A DNA stretch of 29,582 bases from Planctomycetota bacterium (GCA_022573485.1 JACZTW010000007.1:1-29582), one strand, 5' to 3'; counted from the first letter of the stretch, positions 7,884 to 15,769 are shown. Numbers and translations: made by a program. The notes: a model not told the origin generated them from the letters alone.

Positions 7884-8954
7884 TCAGCGCGGCTCGGTTG
7901 TCTTTCGGCGGAGTTGGCCGCAGGCGGCGTCGATGTCGCGGCCGCGCGATCGCCGCACGTTACAATTCACGCCCCGCTCGCTCAGCGCGGCTGCAAATCC
8001 AGCGACGGATTCGTTCGTCGGACGCTTGAAGCCCGATTCGGCAACTTCGTTGTAGCAAATCAAATTCACGTTGCTCCGCATGCGCTTGCTCACGCCGGCC
8101 AACTGCTCGGCGTGGTGGGGAAGGTTGTTGACTCCGTCCAGCAGAATGTACTCGAGCGTCACTTCCCGACCCGTGCGGTCGAAATAATACCGGCAAGCCT
8201 CGATCAGTTCGTCGATGGATACGCGATCAGCCCAAGGTATCAATTCGCGGCGCAGCTCATCGGTCGGCGCGTGCAGCGAGAGTGCCAGCGTGATTTGCAG
8301 ATCTTCGTCCGCCAGCCGCCGCATTTGGCTCGGCAGCCCGACGGTACTGATCGTGATTCTGCGCGCCCCGATGGCCAAGCCCCACGAGGCGTTGATCGTG
8401 CGCAGGGCGCCGACCGTGGCATCGTAGTTGGCCAACGGCTCGCCCAGGCCCATGAATACTACATTGCTCAGCCGCCGGCCGAGCGACGCGCACAGCCCGG
8501 CTATCCGCCAGGCCTGTTCCACAATCTCACCCACCGACAAATTGCGCTCCAGGCCGCCCACGCCGCTGGCGCAGAACGTACACTTCACCGGACAGCCGAC
8601 CTGCGTCGAAATGCAGGCGGTAACGCGCTCTTTGCTGGGGAGAAACACGCATTCCGTCGTCCCGCCGTTCCGCCAGCGGAGCAGCACTTTGTGCGTGCCG
8701 TCCGTCGAACGCTGCTCCGCAACTATCTCAGACTGCACGATGGCATAGCGACGCGCCAGCGTTTCCCTGAGATCCGCAGGCACATTCGCCATTTCTTCAA
8801 AACGAGTAACGTAATGCCGGTAAATCCATTCGCAGATTTGAGTCGCGCGAAAACGCGGCACGCTCGACCCACATTCGCGCGTCAGGGACTCGTGCAACTC
8901 CCCTTCCGAAAAACCCAGCAGGCTGATCGGTCGAGATTCGTCGAGCGCATTCAT
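7884..8954 (-). CDS. rlmN: 23S rRNA (adenine-2503 C2)-methyltransferase, radical SAM
   Basis: The enzyme methylates C2 of A2503 in 23S rRNA (the family also modifies A37 of some tRNAs), using a 4Fe-4S cluster and two SAM molecules. The cluster motif is CPVKCTFC (Cys121, Cys125, Cys128). The two catalytic cysteines known from E. coli are present in register: Cys114 seven residues before the cluster, and Cys331 in the C-terminal GVNCNVRRSRG segment just before DIDAACGQL. The SAM-side motif VVFMGLGEPL is at 165-174. I chose the ATG at 8954 (356 residues) because family homology begins at SLLGFSEGEL soon after; a GTG at 9011 in the same frame would add 19 residues. Neither start has a good Shine-Dalgarno sequence. 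A hairpin directly abuts the ATG. Confidence 0.93.
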   Translation of the reverse strand: MNALDESRPISLLGFSEGELHESLTRECGSSVPRFRATQICEWIYRHYVTRFEEMANVPADLRETLARRYAIVQSEIVAEQRSTDGTHKVLLRWRNGGTTECVFLPSKERVTACISTQVGCPVKCTFCASGVGGLERNLSVGEIVEQAWRIAGLCASLGRRLSNVVFMGLGEPLANYDATVGALRTINASWGLAIGARRITISTVGLPSQMRRLADEDLQITLALSLHAPTDELRRELIPWADRVSIDELIEACRYYFDRTGREVTLEYILLDGVNNLPHHAEQLAGVSKRMRSNVNLICYNEVAESGFKRPTNESVAGFAAALSERGVNCNVRRSRGRDIDAACGQLRRKTTEPR

Positions 8955-8974
8955 GGTTCGATCCAATTCGAACC
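8955..8974 (-). promoter_or_regulatory. Hairpin abutting the rlmN start codon
   Basis: On the minus strand GGTTCGA and TCGAACC form a perfect 7-bp stem around the hexaloop ATTGGA, and the next base is the A of the rlmN ATG. It occupies the place where a Shine-Dalgarno sequence would be. If the ATG at 8954 is the real start, initiation would depend on melting this hairpin or on a factor that binds it. If the upstream GTG is used, it is simply coding. Confidence 0.4.
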
Positions 8975-9134
8975 TGGACAAGAGGCAGTGCGATTGCGCC
9001 GCGCCCGGCACCGGACGCCAGTCTCACGAGCGCAGCGGGACGAAAACACCGGCGCAAGAGAACACGCACGACGTAATATACAGGGAAATACGAACCGTGG
9101 GGAAATCGAAGGCACCGCTGACGGAGTACCGAAG

Positions 9135-9530
9135 TTACACGAACTCGGCCGTGTGCAGTTGCTTCTCCAGCCCCTGCATCGTTTCCAGGCCTTCCGCCAG
9201 TGAATCATACATGTCGAACACGCGGTCCAGCCGCATGGTCTTGAAGACGCGTTCGACTCTGGGATCCAGACCGCACAGATGGACCTGCCCACCTTCGGCG
9301 CGGACGCGCTTGACCATCAAGACGAGCGAATTGATCATGCGGCTTACGATGATGTCCACCTCGGAAAAATCCAGGAGCAGGAAGCGTTGCTCGAAATCGA
9401 TCAGCAATTCGCGGAGCGCGTCCTCCAGGCTCTCGAGATTGCTCGTATCGTTGACATGCGGCGCCTTGAACGCAATGACCAGCACGTTCCCTTCGGTGCG
9501 GACTTCAAGAAGTTGTTTCGTGTCGTTCAT
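9135..9530 (-). CDS. STAS-domain protein, anti-sigma-factor-antagonist-like (second of a tandem pair)
   Basis: This is a single STAS domain of 131 residues, the fold of SpoIIAA/RsbV proteins that bind switch kinases or anti-sigma factors. The conserved core strand LLLDFSEVDIIVS is present. The motif at the phosphorylation loop reads VSRMINSL where the classical family has D-S-(S/T)-G-L-G: one Ser aligns with the usual site, but the Gly residues are missing, so phosphorylation control is doubtful. The start is the ATG at 9530, with AAGGAG seven bases upstream; that site overlaps the stop of the preceding STAS gene, so the two are coupled. No switch kinase, phosphatase or sigma factor is in the window. 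The partner is unknown. Confidence 0.8.
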   Translation of the reverse strand: MNDTKQLLEVRTEGNVLVIAFKAPHVNDTSNLESLEDALRELLIDFEQRFLLLDFSEVDIIVSRMINSLVLMVKRVRAEGGQVHLCGLDPRVERVFKTMRLDRVFDMYDSLAEGLETMQGLEKQLHTAEFV

Positions 9531-9534
9531 CACA

Positions 9535-9921
9535 TTACTCCTTTGCAGGACCAGCAACAGAGGTCACACCCAGCGTCTGCAGGGCTTGATCCTCATCATC
9601 AGCGAAAGTAAACAGTTTGTCCAGATTAGTGATTTTGAAAACCTTGCGGAGTTCCGCGGCCAAGGCACAAATAATCAACTCCCCTTCGATCGCCGCCATT
9701 TTCTTGCTCAGCGTCACGAGGATGCCGAGCGCCGAGGAAGAGAAGAACGTCACCTCAGTGAAGTCGAGAAGCAGTTTCTTGTTGTTCTTCGCCTCAATCA
9801 ACTGATCCAGCTCGTGCGCGATGTCATGGATCAATTCCGTATCAAGAATCGAAGATTCCTGAAAACGGACGACCGTGACATCCTCGACAGACCGAATCCG
9901 CAACTTTGAAGACGACGACAT
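9535..9921 (-). CDS. STAS-domain protein, anti-sigma-factor-antagonist-like (first of a tandem pair)
   Basis: This is a 128-residue single STAS domain paralogous to its downstream neighbour. LLLDFTEVTFFSSSALGIL aligns with the SpoIIAA-type core, including Ser residues in register with the phosphorylated position, followed by A-L-G in place of G-L-G. This copy therefore keeps a more classical phospho-loop than the second copy. The C-terminal LRKVFKITNLDKLFTF helix-strand is typical of the family. The ATG at 9921 has AAGGA about seven bases upstream. It heads a two-gene unit, with rlmN further downstream in the same direction. A role in partner-switching control of a sigma factor or of a signalling output is family knowledge, not something the sequence shows. 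Confidence 0.85.
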   Translation of the reverse strand: MSSSSKLRIRSVEDVTVVRFQESSILDTELIHDIAHELDQLIEAKNNKKLLLDFTEVTFFSSSALGILVTLSKKMAAIEGELIICALAAELRKVFKITNLDKLFTFADDEDQALQTLGVTSVAGPAKE

Positions 9922-10358
9922 CCTTATTCCTTACAATACACTGCATCTCAACATCGAAGGTCGATTCTTACAGGACGTACTAGTCTAACATTATTAGCGG
10001 CTTAAAGTCGAGTCGAATTGAATCGTACTGTTTATCAGACTCGCCCATGGCAAACCTATGTCGTTATGGCGCAATGGATTCCGGTTCTCAGCCCAAGAAC
10101 GAGATGACCGCCGTATCGCATCCGTGGTAGCCCAGATCGCTACATGAAAACCAAGCCAACTGATTACTCCGGACTTGGCACTGCAGCTTGCAAATCCAAA
10201 GCCGCGATCCCTAAAACTCAGTGTCGCACCGGGAAAGACCATCCCTGTTCCGCCGCCAGCTGCACGAACACCAACAATTCCAACGGCGCCAAGCATTTGC
10301 GACCAAAGACGGACGACCGCCCTTGCCGAACGATGCGGGTATCTCGTATCCTGTTGCC
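9922..10358. other. 437-base spacer between divergent STAS genes and panB
   Basis: The region must hold the promoters of both divergent units. I see no convincing -35/-10 pair, terminator or repeat in it. Open frames of 70-100 codons occur on both strands (for example 9994-10296 minus) but lack ribosome binding sites and resemble nothing I know. The base composition is more AT-rich than the flanking genes around 9960-10020. Confidence 0.5.
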
Positions 10359-11210
10359 ATGAACGCAGCGAAAAAGATCACCATCAGCACGCTCCGCAAC
10401 CGCAAGAAACAAGGCGAGAAATTCGCCATGCTGACGTGCTACGACTGTCCCACCGCCGAGCTTATGACCGAGGCCGGGCTGGATGCCATTCTGGTGGGCG
10501 ATACCTACGCGGAAGTCTGTCTGGGCAATAAGTCGACTCTGCCTGCCAAGATGGACACCATGATCGAAGTCACGGCAGCGGTGCGACGCGGGGCACCGAA
10601 CGCGTTTCTGCTGGGCGATATGCCCTACCTTTCCTACCAAGCGAACAACACAGAAGCCATACACAACGCCGGCCGATTCATGGCCGAGGCCGGCTGTGAT
10701 GCGGTCAAGCTCGAGGTCGATCGCCGCCTGGCGGACACGGTCGCAGCGCTGACCCGGGCCACGGTGCCCGTGTGCGCCCACCTCGGCCTCAAACCGCAGT
10801 CGATTCACCAGCTCGGCGGCTACAAGTGCCAGGGCAAATCGGCAGACGCCGCACTACAATTGATCGAAGATGCAAAAATCATGGAGGACGCCGGGGCCTG
10901 CATGTTACTGCTGGAGGCCGTGCCCATGGAGGTGGCCCGCATGATCACGCGCCGGACCGACTTGCCCGTCATCGGCTGCGTCGCCGGACCCTATTGTGAC
11001 GGCACAGTTGTCGTACTGCACGATATGCTCGGTTACAAGGCGGGCCATCCGCCCAAATCGCTGAAAGTCTACGCGGATGTACACAAAATTCTCACGACCG
11101 CCTTTGCCGCGTATCACAAGGATATCATCAACGGCGAATTCCCAACGGCGGCCCACAGCATCCAAATGGAGAAGGAAGAGCTCCACAAGCTCGAACGCAA
11201 ATTGCAATAA
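10359..11210 (+). CDS. panB: 3-methyl-2-oxobutanoate hydroxymethyltransferase (ketopantoate synthesis)
   Basis: This cytoplasmic enzyme transfers a hydroxymethyl group from methylene-tetrahydrofolate to 2-oxoisovalerate, giving ketopantoate for pantothenate and coenzyme A. Mg-binding Asp48 (LVGDT), Asp87 (LGDMPY) and Glu119 match E. coli positions 45, 84 and 114, and Glu186 (LLEAVP) matches the catalytic Glu181. CAHLGLKPQSIHQLGGYKCQ (139-158) and GPYCDG (210-215) are further family blocks. I start at the ATG at 10359 (283 residues) because the open frame upstream to 10221 shows no family similarity; the ribosome binding site is weak. panC and panD are not nearby. Confidence 0.95.
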   Translation: MNAAKKITISTLRNRKKQGEKFAMLTCYDCPTAELMTEAGLDAILVGDTYAEVCLGNKSTLPAKMDTMIEVTAAVRRGAPNAFLLGDMPYLSYQANNTEAIHNAGRFMAEAGCDAVKLEVDRRLADTVAALTRATVPVCAHLGLKPQSIHQLGGYKCQGKSADAALQLIEDAKIMEDAGACMLLLEAVPMEVARMITRRTDLPVIGCVAGPYCDGTVVVLHDMLGYKAGHPPKSLKVYADVHKILTTAFAAYHKDIINGEFPTAAHSIQMEKEELHKLERKLQ

Positions 11211-11322
11211 AACTGTCGATCGAGCGAATATAATGACAATGGAACCATTCCATACCCGTCTTGTATAACACATAGGGGTATTCACAATCGAAACGCGTGC
11301 TTGCACGCTGATGAGGTGAGCG

Positions 11323-12870
11323 ATGCCGAGAATCGAACTGAAAAGCGCTTTGACCGCCTTCGTCGTAACGCTGCTGCTGGCGACCGTCGCCCTGCAATTC
11401 AACGCCGTGGGCCAGGCAGCCTACCTTGCCGAGCGCGTGGTCCTGAGCGTCATCGATCAACAACTCCCGACGCCGGCGGAGGTCGACGAACTCGCCCGCG
11501 TCAACCGCCTGGTAGCTCGCAAAGCCCTCCCGGCGGTGGTGCATATCATCACCAAATCTGCACCCCGATGGGACAACTTGACAGAGGAAGAGAAAAAGGA
11601 CGTGAGGGATCGCGGCAGCCGGCGACTGGAGGAGCGGCTCAAGCGACCCGCTCAGGCACAAGGCAGCGGCGTCATCATTGATGCCGAGCAAGGCATTATC
11701 CTGACGAACAACCATGTCATCGCCGACGCCGACGAGATCGAAGTTCGCCTGCATGATGGCCGAAGATTCGATGGATCACTTGTCGGCAAGGATCGCATGA
11801 CCGACCTGGCTGTCATCCGGATTGACGCCGACAATCTCTTCGAATTGCCGATCGGCGATAGTGACGCGCTCCAAGTGGGTGATCCAGTCATGACCATCGG
11901 CAATCCTTTCGGCTATGAAGGGTCGGTAAGCAAAGGGATCGTCAGCGCGCTGGATCGCTCACAAATCGGGCTTATCGATTACGAGGGCTTCATTCAGACG
12001 GATGCGGTAATCAACCCCGGCAATAGCGGCGGACCGCTGGTGAACATGCGCGCCGAAATCGTCGGCATCAATACAGCCATCGAGAGTACAACCGGATCAT
12101 TTAACGGGATCGGTTTGGCCATTCCCGCGGCGCGGGTGAAGGAGGTTCTGCCCATATTGGTCAAGGGCGAACAAGTGGTGCGCGGATATTTGGGCGTGGT
12201 GATGGTGGGCGTGCCCGACGTCCCCGAGCGCGTTCCAGAGGAACCGCAAATACTAAAGCGCCTCGACTGGACAGCGCGACACGGTGTGCTGGTCCGCAGC
12301 GTTGTTCCCAACTCTCCGGCGATGGAGGCAGGTTTTCGAGAGGATGACATTCTGGTCCATATGAACGGTGACCCGATTGACTCGACCGATGAACTGACAG
12401 ATTACATCGCCAATACGACGCCCGGCGATTTGCTTGCCTTTGATGTGTGGCGCCGGAAACAGATGGTCAGTCTGCGTGCTGTCGTTGGCAGACAACCGCA
12501 TGGCTTCTCGACCCGCGGCCGAGGGTTTAGACGCGATCTTCGCAACATGCCGAAACCGGTCGATGACAGCACCGACCTCTCCTCACTCGGCATTGAAGTG
12601 GAGACTCTTGACAAAGACCTCGCGCAGCGTTTTCACTTGCAGGGTGTGGCGGCCGAGGGTGTGGTGATCACGCAGGTTGATCCGCAGAGCGATGCCCAAG
12701 CCAAGAAGATCAGGCCGGGTGATCTTATCGTCGCCATCAATGGTGATCCGGTCGTCGATGCAGACGATTTGCGCTCTGTCCTACAGTACATCAGCAGGAC
12801 CGAAGGGCTTGACCTCCGCCTGCGCAACCGCCGGGGCAGCCGGCACGTGCAACTCGAACCCAATCCTTGA
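11323..12870 (+). CDS. HtrA/Deg-family serine protease with two PDZ domains, membrane-anchored
   Basis: This is an envelope quality-control protease that degrades misfolded exported proteins. Residues 9-27 form a hydrophobic stretch that could be an uncleaved anchor or a signal peptide; no clear signal-peptidase site is visible. The trypsin-like domain has the complete triad: His131 (TNNHVI), Asp161 (TDLAVI) and Ser235 (NPGNSGGPL). PDZ1 lies around 286-370 and PDZ2 around 425-505, separated by an Arg-rich linker (HGFSTRGRGFRRD). The 515-residue, two-PDZ layout is like DegP/DegQ/MucD, while DegS has a single PDZ. GAGGTG lies a few bases before the ATG at 11323. Its spacer from panB is 112 bases, so it may have its own promoter. 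Confidence 0.93.
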   Translation: MPRIELKSALTAFVVTLLLATVALQFNAVGQAAYLAERVVLSVIDQQLPTPAEVDELARVNRLVARKALPAVVHIITKSAPRWDNLTEEEKKDVRDRGSRRLEERLKRPAQAQGSGVIIDAEQGIILTNNHVIADADEIEVRLHDGRRFDGSLVGKDRMTDLAVIRIDADNLFELPIGDSDALQVGDPVMTIGNPFGYEGSVSKGIVSALDRSQIGLIDYEGFIQTDAVINPGNSGGPLVNMRAEIVGINTAIESTTGSFNGIGLAIPAARVKEVLPILVKGEQVVRGYLGVVMVGVPDVPERVPEEPQILKRLDWTARHGVLVRSVVPNSPAMEAGFREDDILVHMNGDPIDSTDELTDYIANTTPGDLLAFDVWRRKQMVSLRAVVGRQPHGFSTRGRGFRRDLRNMPKPVDDSTDLSSLGIEVETLDKDLAQRFHLQGVAAEGVVITQVDPQSDAQAKKIRPGDLIVAINGDPVVDADDLRSVLQYISRTEGLDLRLRNRRGSRHVQLEPNP

Positions 12871-12916
12871 CAAGATTTTTCGTGAACACGTCGTGAACTC
12901 ACCGCTGATGTCTTGT

Positions 12917-13067
12917 TTGCCACTGACTTTAGTCGGTGGTCAACGCCCCAGAAATATGTTTCTTGAGCCGGCTTCAGCCGGGCTTCTCGAAGAGTTCAAA
13001 AGCCCGGCTGAAGCCGGCTCAAGAGTGATCTGCAGATCCTCTAACCACCAGCTAAAGCTGGTGGCAA
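12917..13067. repeat. Nested palindrome between convergent htrA-like gene and fliC
   Basis: The outer arms are TTGCCAC...TTTAG...GGTGGT at 12917-12940 and their diverged complement at 13044-13067; each arm is itself a small hairpin. Inside lies a perfect 25-base inverted repeat, 12961-12985 against 13000-13024 (TCTTGAGCCGGCTTCAGCCG at the start), with a 14-base loop. The inner palindrome shares the GAGCCG...TTCAG motif with the other repeats of the window. It may serve both convergent genes as a transcription stop, but no T-run follows. Confidence 0.75.
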
Positions 13068-13112
13068 ACAGGAACACTTGCCTGTGCGTTTCTCGCTTCA
13101 CGAGAGATCTTG

Positions 13113-13142
13113 TTGAGCCGCGGGCTTCAGCCCGCGCGGATG
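13113..13142. repeat. Half copy of the GAGCCGC palindromic repeat
   Basis: TTGAGCCGCGGGCTTCAGCC followed by CGCGCGGATG matches the left arm of the element at 5238 and the degenerate copy at 3579; the right arm is absent. It lies 28 bases beyond the fliC stop codon. Confidence 0.65.
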
Positions 13143-13169
13143 CCTACCTCAAGAGCGCCGTCGGCTGCC

Positions 13170-14633
13170 TTATCCGAGCAGCGAGAGTACATTCTGGTTC
13201 ACGGCGTTGGCGATGGCCAGCACCGACGTTCCCGCAGCCTGTAGGATCTGAGCCCGCGTCAGTTCCGTCGTCTCGACGGCGAAGTCGGTATCCCGAATGA
13301 CCGACTCGCTGGCGGTCAAATTCTCAAACGTAATCTGCAACTGCCGAATGTTCGTGTCGAGCATGTTGCGCTCAAGCGCGCCCAGGCGTCCACGCAGCAC
13401 CGAAATCTGATCCAAGCCGAGATCGATGATATCCGATGCCTCCCGGAAGGCGCCATTGACCAGCGATTTGGATCCGCCGGTCACGATTTCCGACAGGAAC
13501 CCGGTCAGCGAATTGCCCAGGCGCGAAGCCGTCACCGACTGGATGCCGATTTGCTCCTGTTGGTTGGGATCGACCTGCGGTCCCAACTGGAACAGCGCTC
13601 CGCCCCCCACGATCTCGAACGAAGTGGAGCTCGTCGTTTGCTGGGCGAAGCTCGGGTCGAAGGTCAGATCGAGCGTCAAGAGCGTCGTGTTCAGAATAGC
13701 CTTCAATCCTTCACCAAGCGTCCGCGTGCCGTTGATGAGCGCCTCGACATCCTGGCCGAGGTCACGCGATACACCGGTGTTGCCGCTCGCGTCTTGCACG
13801 AAGTCGACAAACTCACCGGAGGTGCTGGAGTCGTTGATGACATTGATGGACACGAACTCGTCGCTGCCGTAGCCGACGCTCTGGAAGATCATTCCACTGG
13901 ACGCGTTGCTTGAACTGATGGCCACTGCCTGGATGCCCGTGGCGTCGGTGAGATTGTTGACGGCCTGAATGATCGAAGACGCTGTCTGCCCGCTGTTGAG
14001 CGTCAACGATACCACGCCCTCGCTGCCGGCCAACTCAAGCGTCACGCTGCCGGTCGTGATGGACGAGTTGACGAAGCGAAGCTGGGCCTGCTCGGCCGAC
14101 TGCAGGATGCTGACGGTGACGCCGATGCTGGTGTTTCGGCCGAACTTCGCGCGGAATACACTCACGACGTCGAGCGCGCTGTCTTTGACGCCGCTGGTAA
14201 TGAAATCCAGCGAGCCGTTAATGAGCTTGCGCCCGGCAAAGTTCGTCGTATTGGCGATTCGCGTGATCGATTCCACAGCCGAGTCGATCTGCAACTGGTT
14301 GGCCCGAATCTCTTCGTCACTGAACGCGCCGGAGTTGGCGGCTTCAATGGTCAAGTTACGCACGTCCAGCAGAAGATTCTGTATCTCAGCCAGCGCGCCT
14401 TCGCCGGTGGCAATGACGTTGATGGCCCGTTCAGAGTTCCGGATGGCCTGTGCCGCAGCGCTGATTTCGGTTCTTAATCGGGTCGAGACAATCAGCCCGG
14501 CAGGGTCGTCCGCACCTCGATTGATCCGCAGGCCGCTGCTCAACCTTTGCAGCGATTGCTGCAACTGCTTATTCGTCGCGGCCAACTGCCGTTGTGCCTG
14601 AACTGCGGGAATGTTTAGGTTGATTCGACTCAT
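13170..14633 (-). CDS. fliC: Flagellin
   Basis: This is the filament subunit, exported by the flagellar type III system and polymerised under the cap. The N-terminal D0/D1 region (1-~140) is highly typical: a MSRINLNI start, LQQSLQRLSSGLRIN and DDPAGLIVSTRLR. The C-terminal D1/D0 region (~400-487) has LGALERNMLDTNIRQLQ and ends VNQNVLSLLG. The middle is variable and includes one flagellin_IN-like segment (SSIIQAVNNLT...GIQAVAIS). At 487 residues it is ordinary in length. AAGGAGG at 14641-14647 is a strong Shine-Dalgarno sequence seven bases before the ATG. The leader carries a CsrA-type hairpin just upstream, and csrA and fliW are the two genes before it. Only one flagellin is in this window; others may exist elsewhere. 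Confidence 0.96.
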   Translation of the reverse strand: MSRINLNIPAVQAQRQLAATNKQLQQSLQRLSSGLRINRGADDPAGLIVSTRLRTEISAAAQAIRNSERAINVIATGEGALAEIQNLLLDVRNLTIEAANSGAFSDEEIRANQLQIDSAVESITRIANTTNFAGRKLINGSLDFITSGVKDSALDVVSVFRAKFGRNTSIGVTVSILQSAEQAQLRFVNSSITTGSVTLELAGSEGVVSLTLNSGQTASSIIQAVNNLTDATGIQAVAISSSNASSGMIFQSVGYGSDEFVSINVINDSSTSGEFVDFVQDASGNTGVSRDLGQDVEALINGTRTLGEGLKAILNTTLLTLDLTFDPSFAQQTTSSTSFEIVGGGALFQLGPQVDPNQQEQIGIQSVTASRLGNSLTGFLSEIVTGGSKSLVNGAFREASDIIDLGLDQISVLRGRLGALERNMLDTNIRQLQITFENLTASESVIRDTDFAVETTELTRAQILQAAGTSVLAIANAVNQNVLSLLG

Positions 14634-14640
14634 GATCAGT

Positions 14641-14678
14641 CCTCCTTGACTGAGCTGTGATCACAGATCCGTGTGATC
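14641..14678 (-). promoter_or_regulatory. Predicted CsrA-binding leader of fliC
   Basis: At 14659-14678 (minus strand) GATCACA and TGTGATC form a perfect 7-bp stem around the hexaloop CGGATC, presenting GGA in the loop as in the known CsrA consensus (ACA-N-GGA-N-GU). About 25 bases downstream the Shine-Dalgarno sequence AAGGAGGA at 14640-14647 gives a second ANGGA site. This paired layout, one hairpin site and one site on the ribosome binding site, is what is known for the Bacillus hag leader. Further ANGGA motifs (ATGGAT, AAGGAG, ATGGAG) lie upstream in the 159-base spacer. Confidence 0.6.
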
Positions 14679-14792
14679 CATTGGGTCGGCCTTTGTGGGG
14701 CTGACGCTTTTCTCCTTGCGAGTTTCCGGTCTCATCTCCGCCCGCTCCATCGCTTGTCGATGAGAGCGGCCGGGAGCATCGTGTTCCGGTGA

Positions 14793-15044
14793 CTAATCCC
14801 TTCTGCGTTTGTTCTTGGCCTGTTCCGGATCGACCACCACGTCGGAAATGTCCTCCGGCTTGATCATTGCCGCCCGCCGGTTTTCCTGTTGGATGGCGTC
14901 GTACACTTCCTTGCGGTGTACGGAGATTTCCTTGGGGGCGTTTATGCCCACGCGTACTTTGTCGCCGCGAATGTCCACGATCGTGATCTCGATGTCATCG
15001 CCGATCATGATCGTTTCATCGCGTTGTCGTGATAGCACCAACAT
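14793..15044 (-). CDS. csrA: Carbon storage regulator CsrA, translational repressor
   Basis: This dimeric RNA-binding protein blocks translation by covering GGA motifs near start codons. Residues 1-58 are a textbook CsrA fold: MLVLSR with Leu4, GDDIEITIVDI, and VHRKEVY with the RNA-contacting Arg44. The protein is 83 residues rather than about 61; the C-terminal extension is charged and ends KNKRRRD. It keeps the QQEN segment with Asn55, which I recall as important for FliW binding in Bacillus CsrA. The start is the ATG at 15044, with AAGGAAGGAG just upstream; the same open frame extends to 15161, but that part is unrelated to CsrA. It lies between fliW and fliC, which points to flagellin as its main target. 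Confidence 0.94.
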   Translation of the reverse strand: MLVLSRQRDETIMIGDDIEITIVDIRGDKVRVGINAPKEISVHRKEVYDAIQQENRRAAMIKPEDISDVVVDPEQAKNKRRRD

Positions 15045-15277
15045 CCTCGGCTCCTTCCTTGGCCTTACGGATGCGCCGGGTCGCAAACTTAGGTCCGCGA
15101 GATCACAGTGGCCGTCCCATTTCAACCCGCAGGAAGCGCCGGGAAAACGTCTGCCGAACAATACAGCAATGCCGCTGCCAACTCGTTCAGCCGGTCCATC
15201 TCCGTTCGCTTCAGGCGACCGAATCGGGAATCCCGGATCGGTTCTGGCCTGTTCTCTGTATGATCGCCCAGCCTGTG

Positions 15278-15307
15278 ATTATAGAACATTTCACACTACT
15301 TTGGCCA
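15278..15307 (-). promoter_or_regulatory. Possible sigma70-type promoter for csrA-fliC
   Basis: On the minus strand a perfect TATAAT lies at 15278-15283, and TGGCCA at 15302-15307 is a poor-to-moderate -35 box with an 18-base spacer. It would start transcription in the fliW-csrA spacer and give csrA a leader of more than 200 bases. That would let csrA and fliC be expressed apart from the long flagellar operon. Confidence 0.4.
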
Positions 15308-15316
15308 GTAGCCAGG

Positions 15317-15769
15317 CTAGGCACTCTTGCTCGCGACGGCAGAAGGCCGAGGAATCCGCATCAGCGGGTGCCGCGTCGAATATCGTTTGTCGCTCAGCAC
15401 CAACTGCTTAGCCTCGCGAGTTTCCACATTTATCACCACCGGACCCTGAAAATTCCCGATCAGCAAATCGTCCACTTTGTTGACAATCACGAATACTTGG
15501 GCCCCATCGGGGTTTTTCAGCCCAATCTGGTCCAGCTCCTCGGTCTTGACCGGAGCCCGGTAATCCGGCACAAACAGCCGCGGATCGCAGACCACAAAAG
15601 CCAGATCCGCCCGGGTGACGGCCTGAAGCCAGTAGAACCCACTGCCCTCGGCGGTCTGGATCAAGGCGTAATCTTTCTCGTTTGGAAATCCCAGAACTCC
15701 GAATTCGAAGTGGATGAAGCGATTTTCGTCAACTTCGGTGGGTCCAAACCGCGACGTTTCAATCATCAT
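15317..15769 (-). CDS. fliW: Flagellar assembly factor FliW
   Basis: This small cytoplasmic protein binds either flagellin or CsrA. When flagellin is exported, FliW is freed and lifts CsrA repression of flagellin translation (known from Bacillus and Campylobacter). Family blocks visible are the N-terminal ETSRFG, FEFGVLGFPNEKDYAL, the middle FYWLQAVTRADLAFVVCDP and the later strand NFQGPVVINVETREAKQLVL. At 150 residues it is normal in length. The ATG at 15769 has GAGGAG eight bases upstream; a GTG at 15778 is too close to that site. The next gene is csrA, 272 bases downstream, then fliC. Confidence 0.94.
   Translation of the reverse strand: MMIETSRFGPTEVDENRFIHFEFGVLGFPNEKDYALIQTAEGSGFYWLQAVTRADLAFVVCDPRLFVPDYRAPVKTEELDQIGLKNPDGAQVFVIVNKVDDLLIGNFQGPVVINVETREAKQLVLSDKRYSTRHPLMRIPRPSAVASKSA

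Noticed and set aside
7860..9203. 447-codon open frame on the plus strand
   Set aside because: It is antisense to rlmN and the second STAS gene, both of which have conserved motifs.
9994..10296. 100-codon open frame on the minus strand
   Set aside because: No ribosome binding site, no similarity I can recognise, and an unusual composition; probably chance.
10221..10358. 46-codon upstream extension of panB
   Set aside because: It is Arg/Gln-rich and unlike any PanB N-terminus; homology begins just after the ATG at 10359.
11229..11234. TATAAT between panB and the HtrA-like gene
   Set aside because: It is a perfect -10 box, but no acceptable -35 box lies 16-18 bases upstream. A promoter for the protease is likely in this spacer, but I cannot place it.
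14680..14700. Sigma28-like element upstream of fliC (GCCGACCC)
   Set aside because: It matches only half of the GCCGATAA -10 consensus, and no proper -35 TAAA lies 15 bases upstream.
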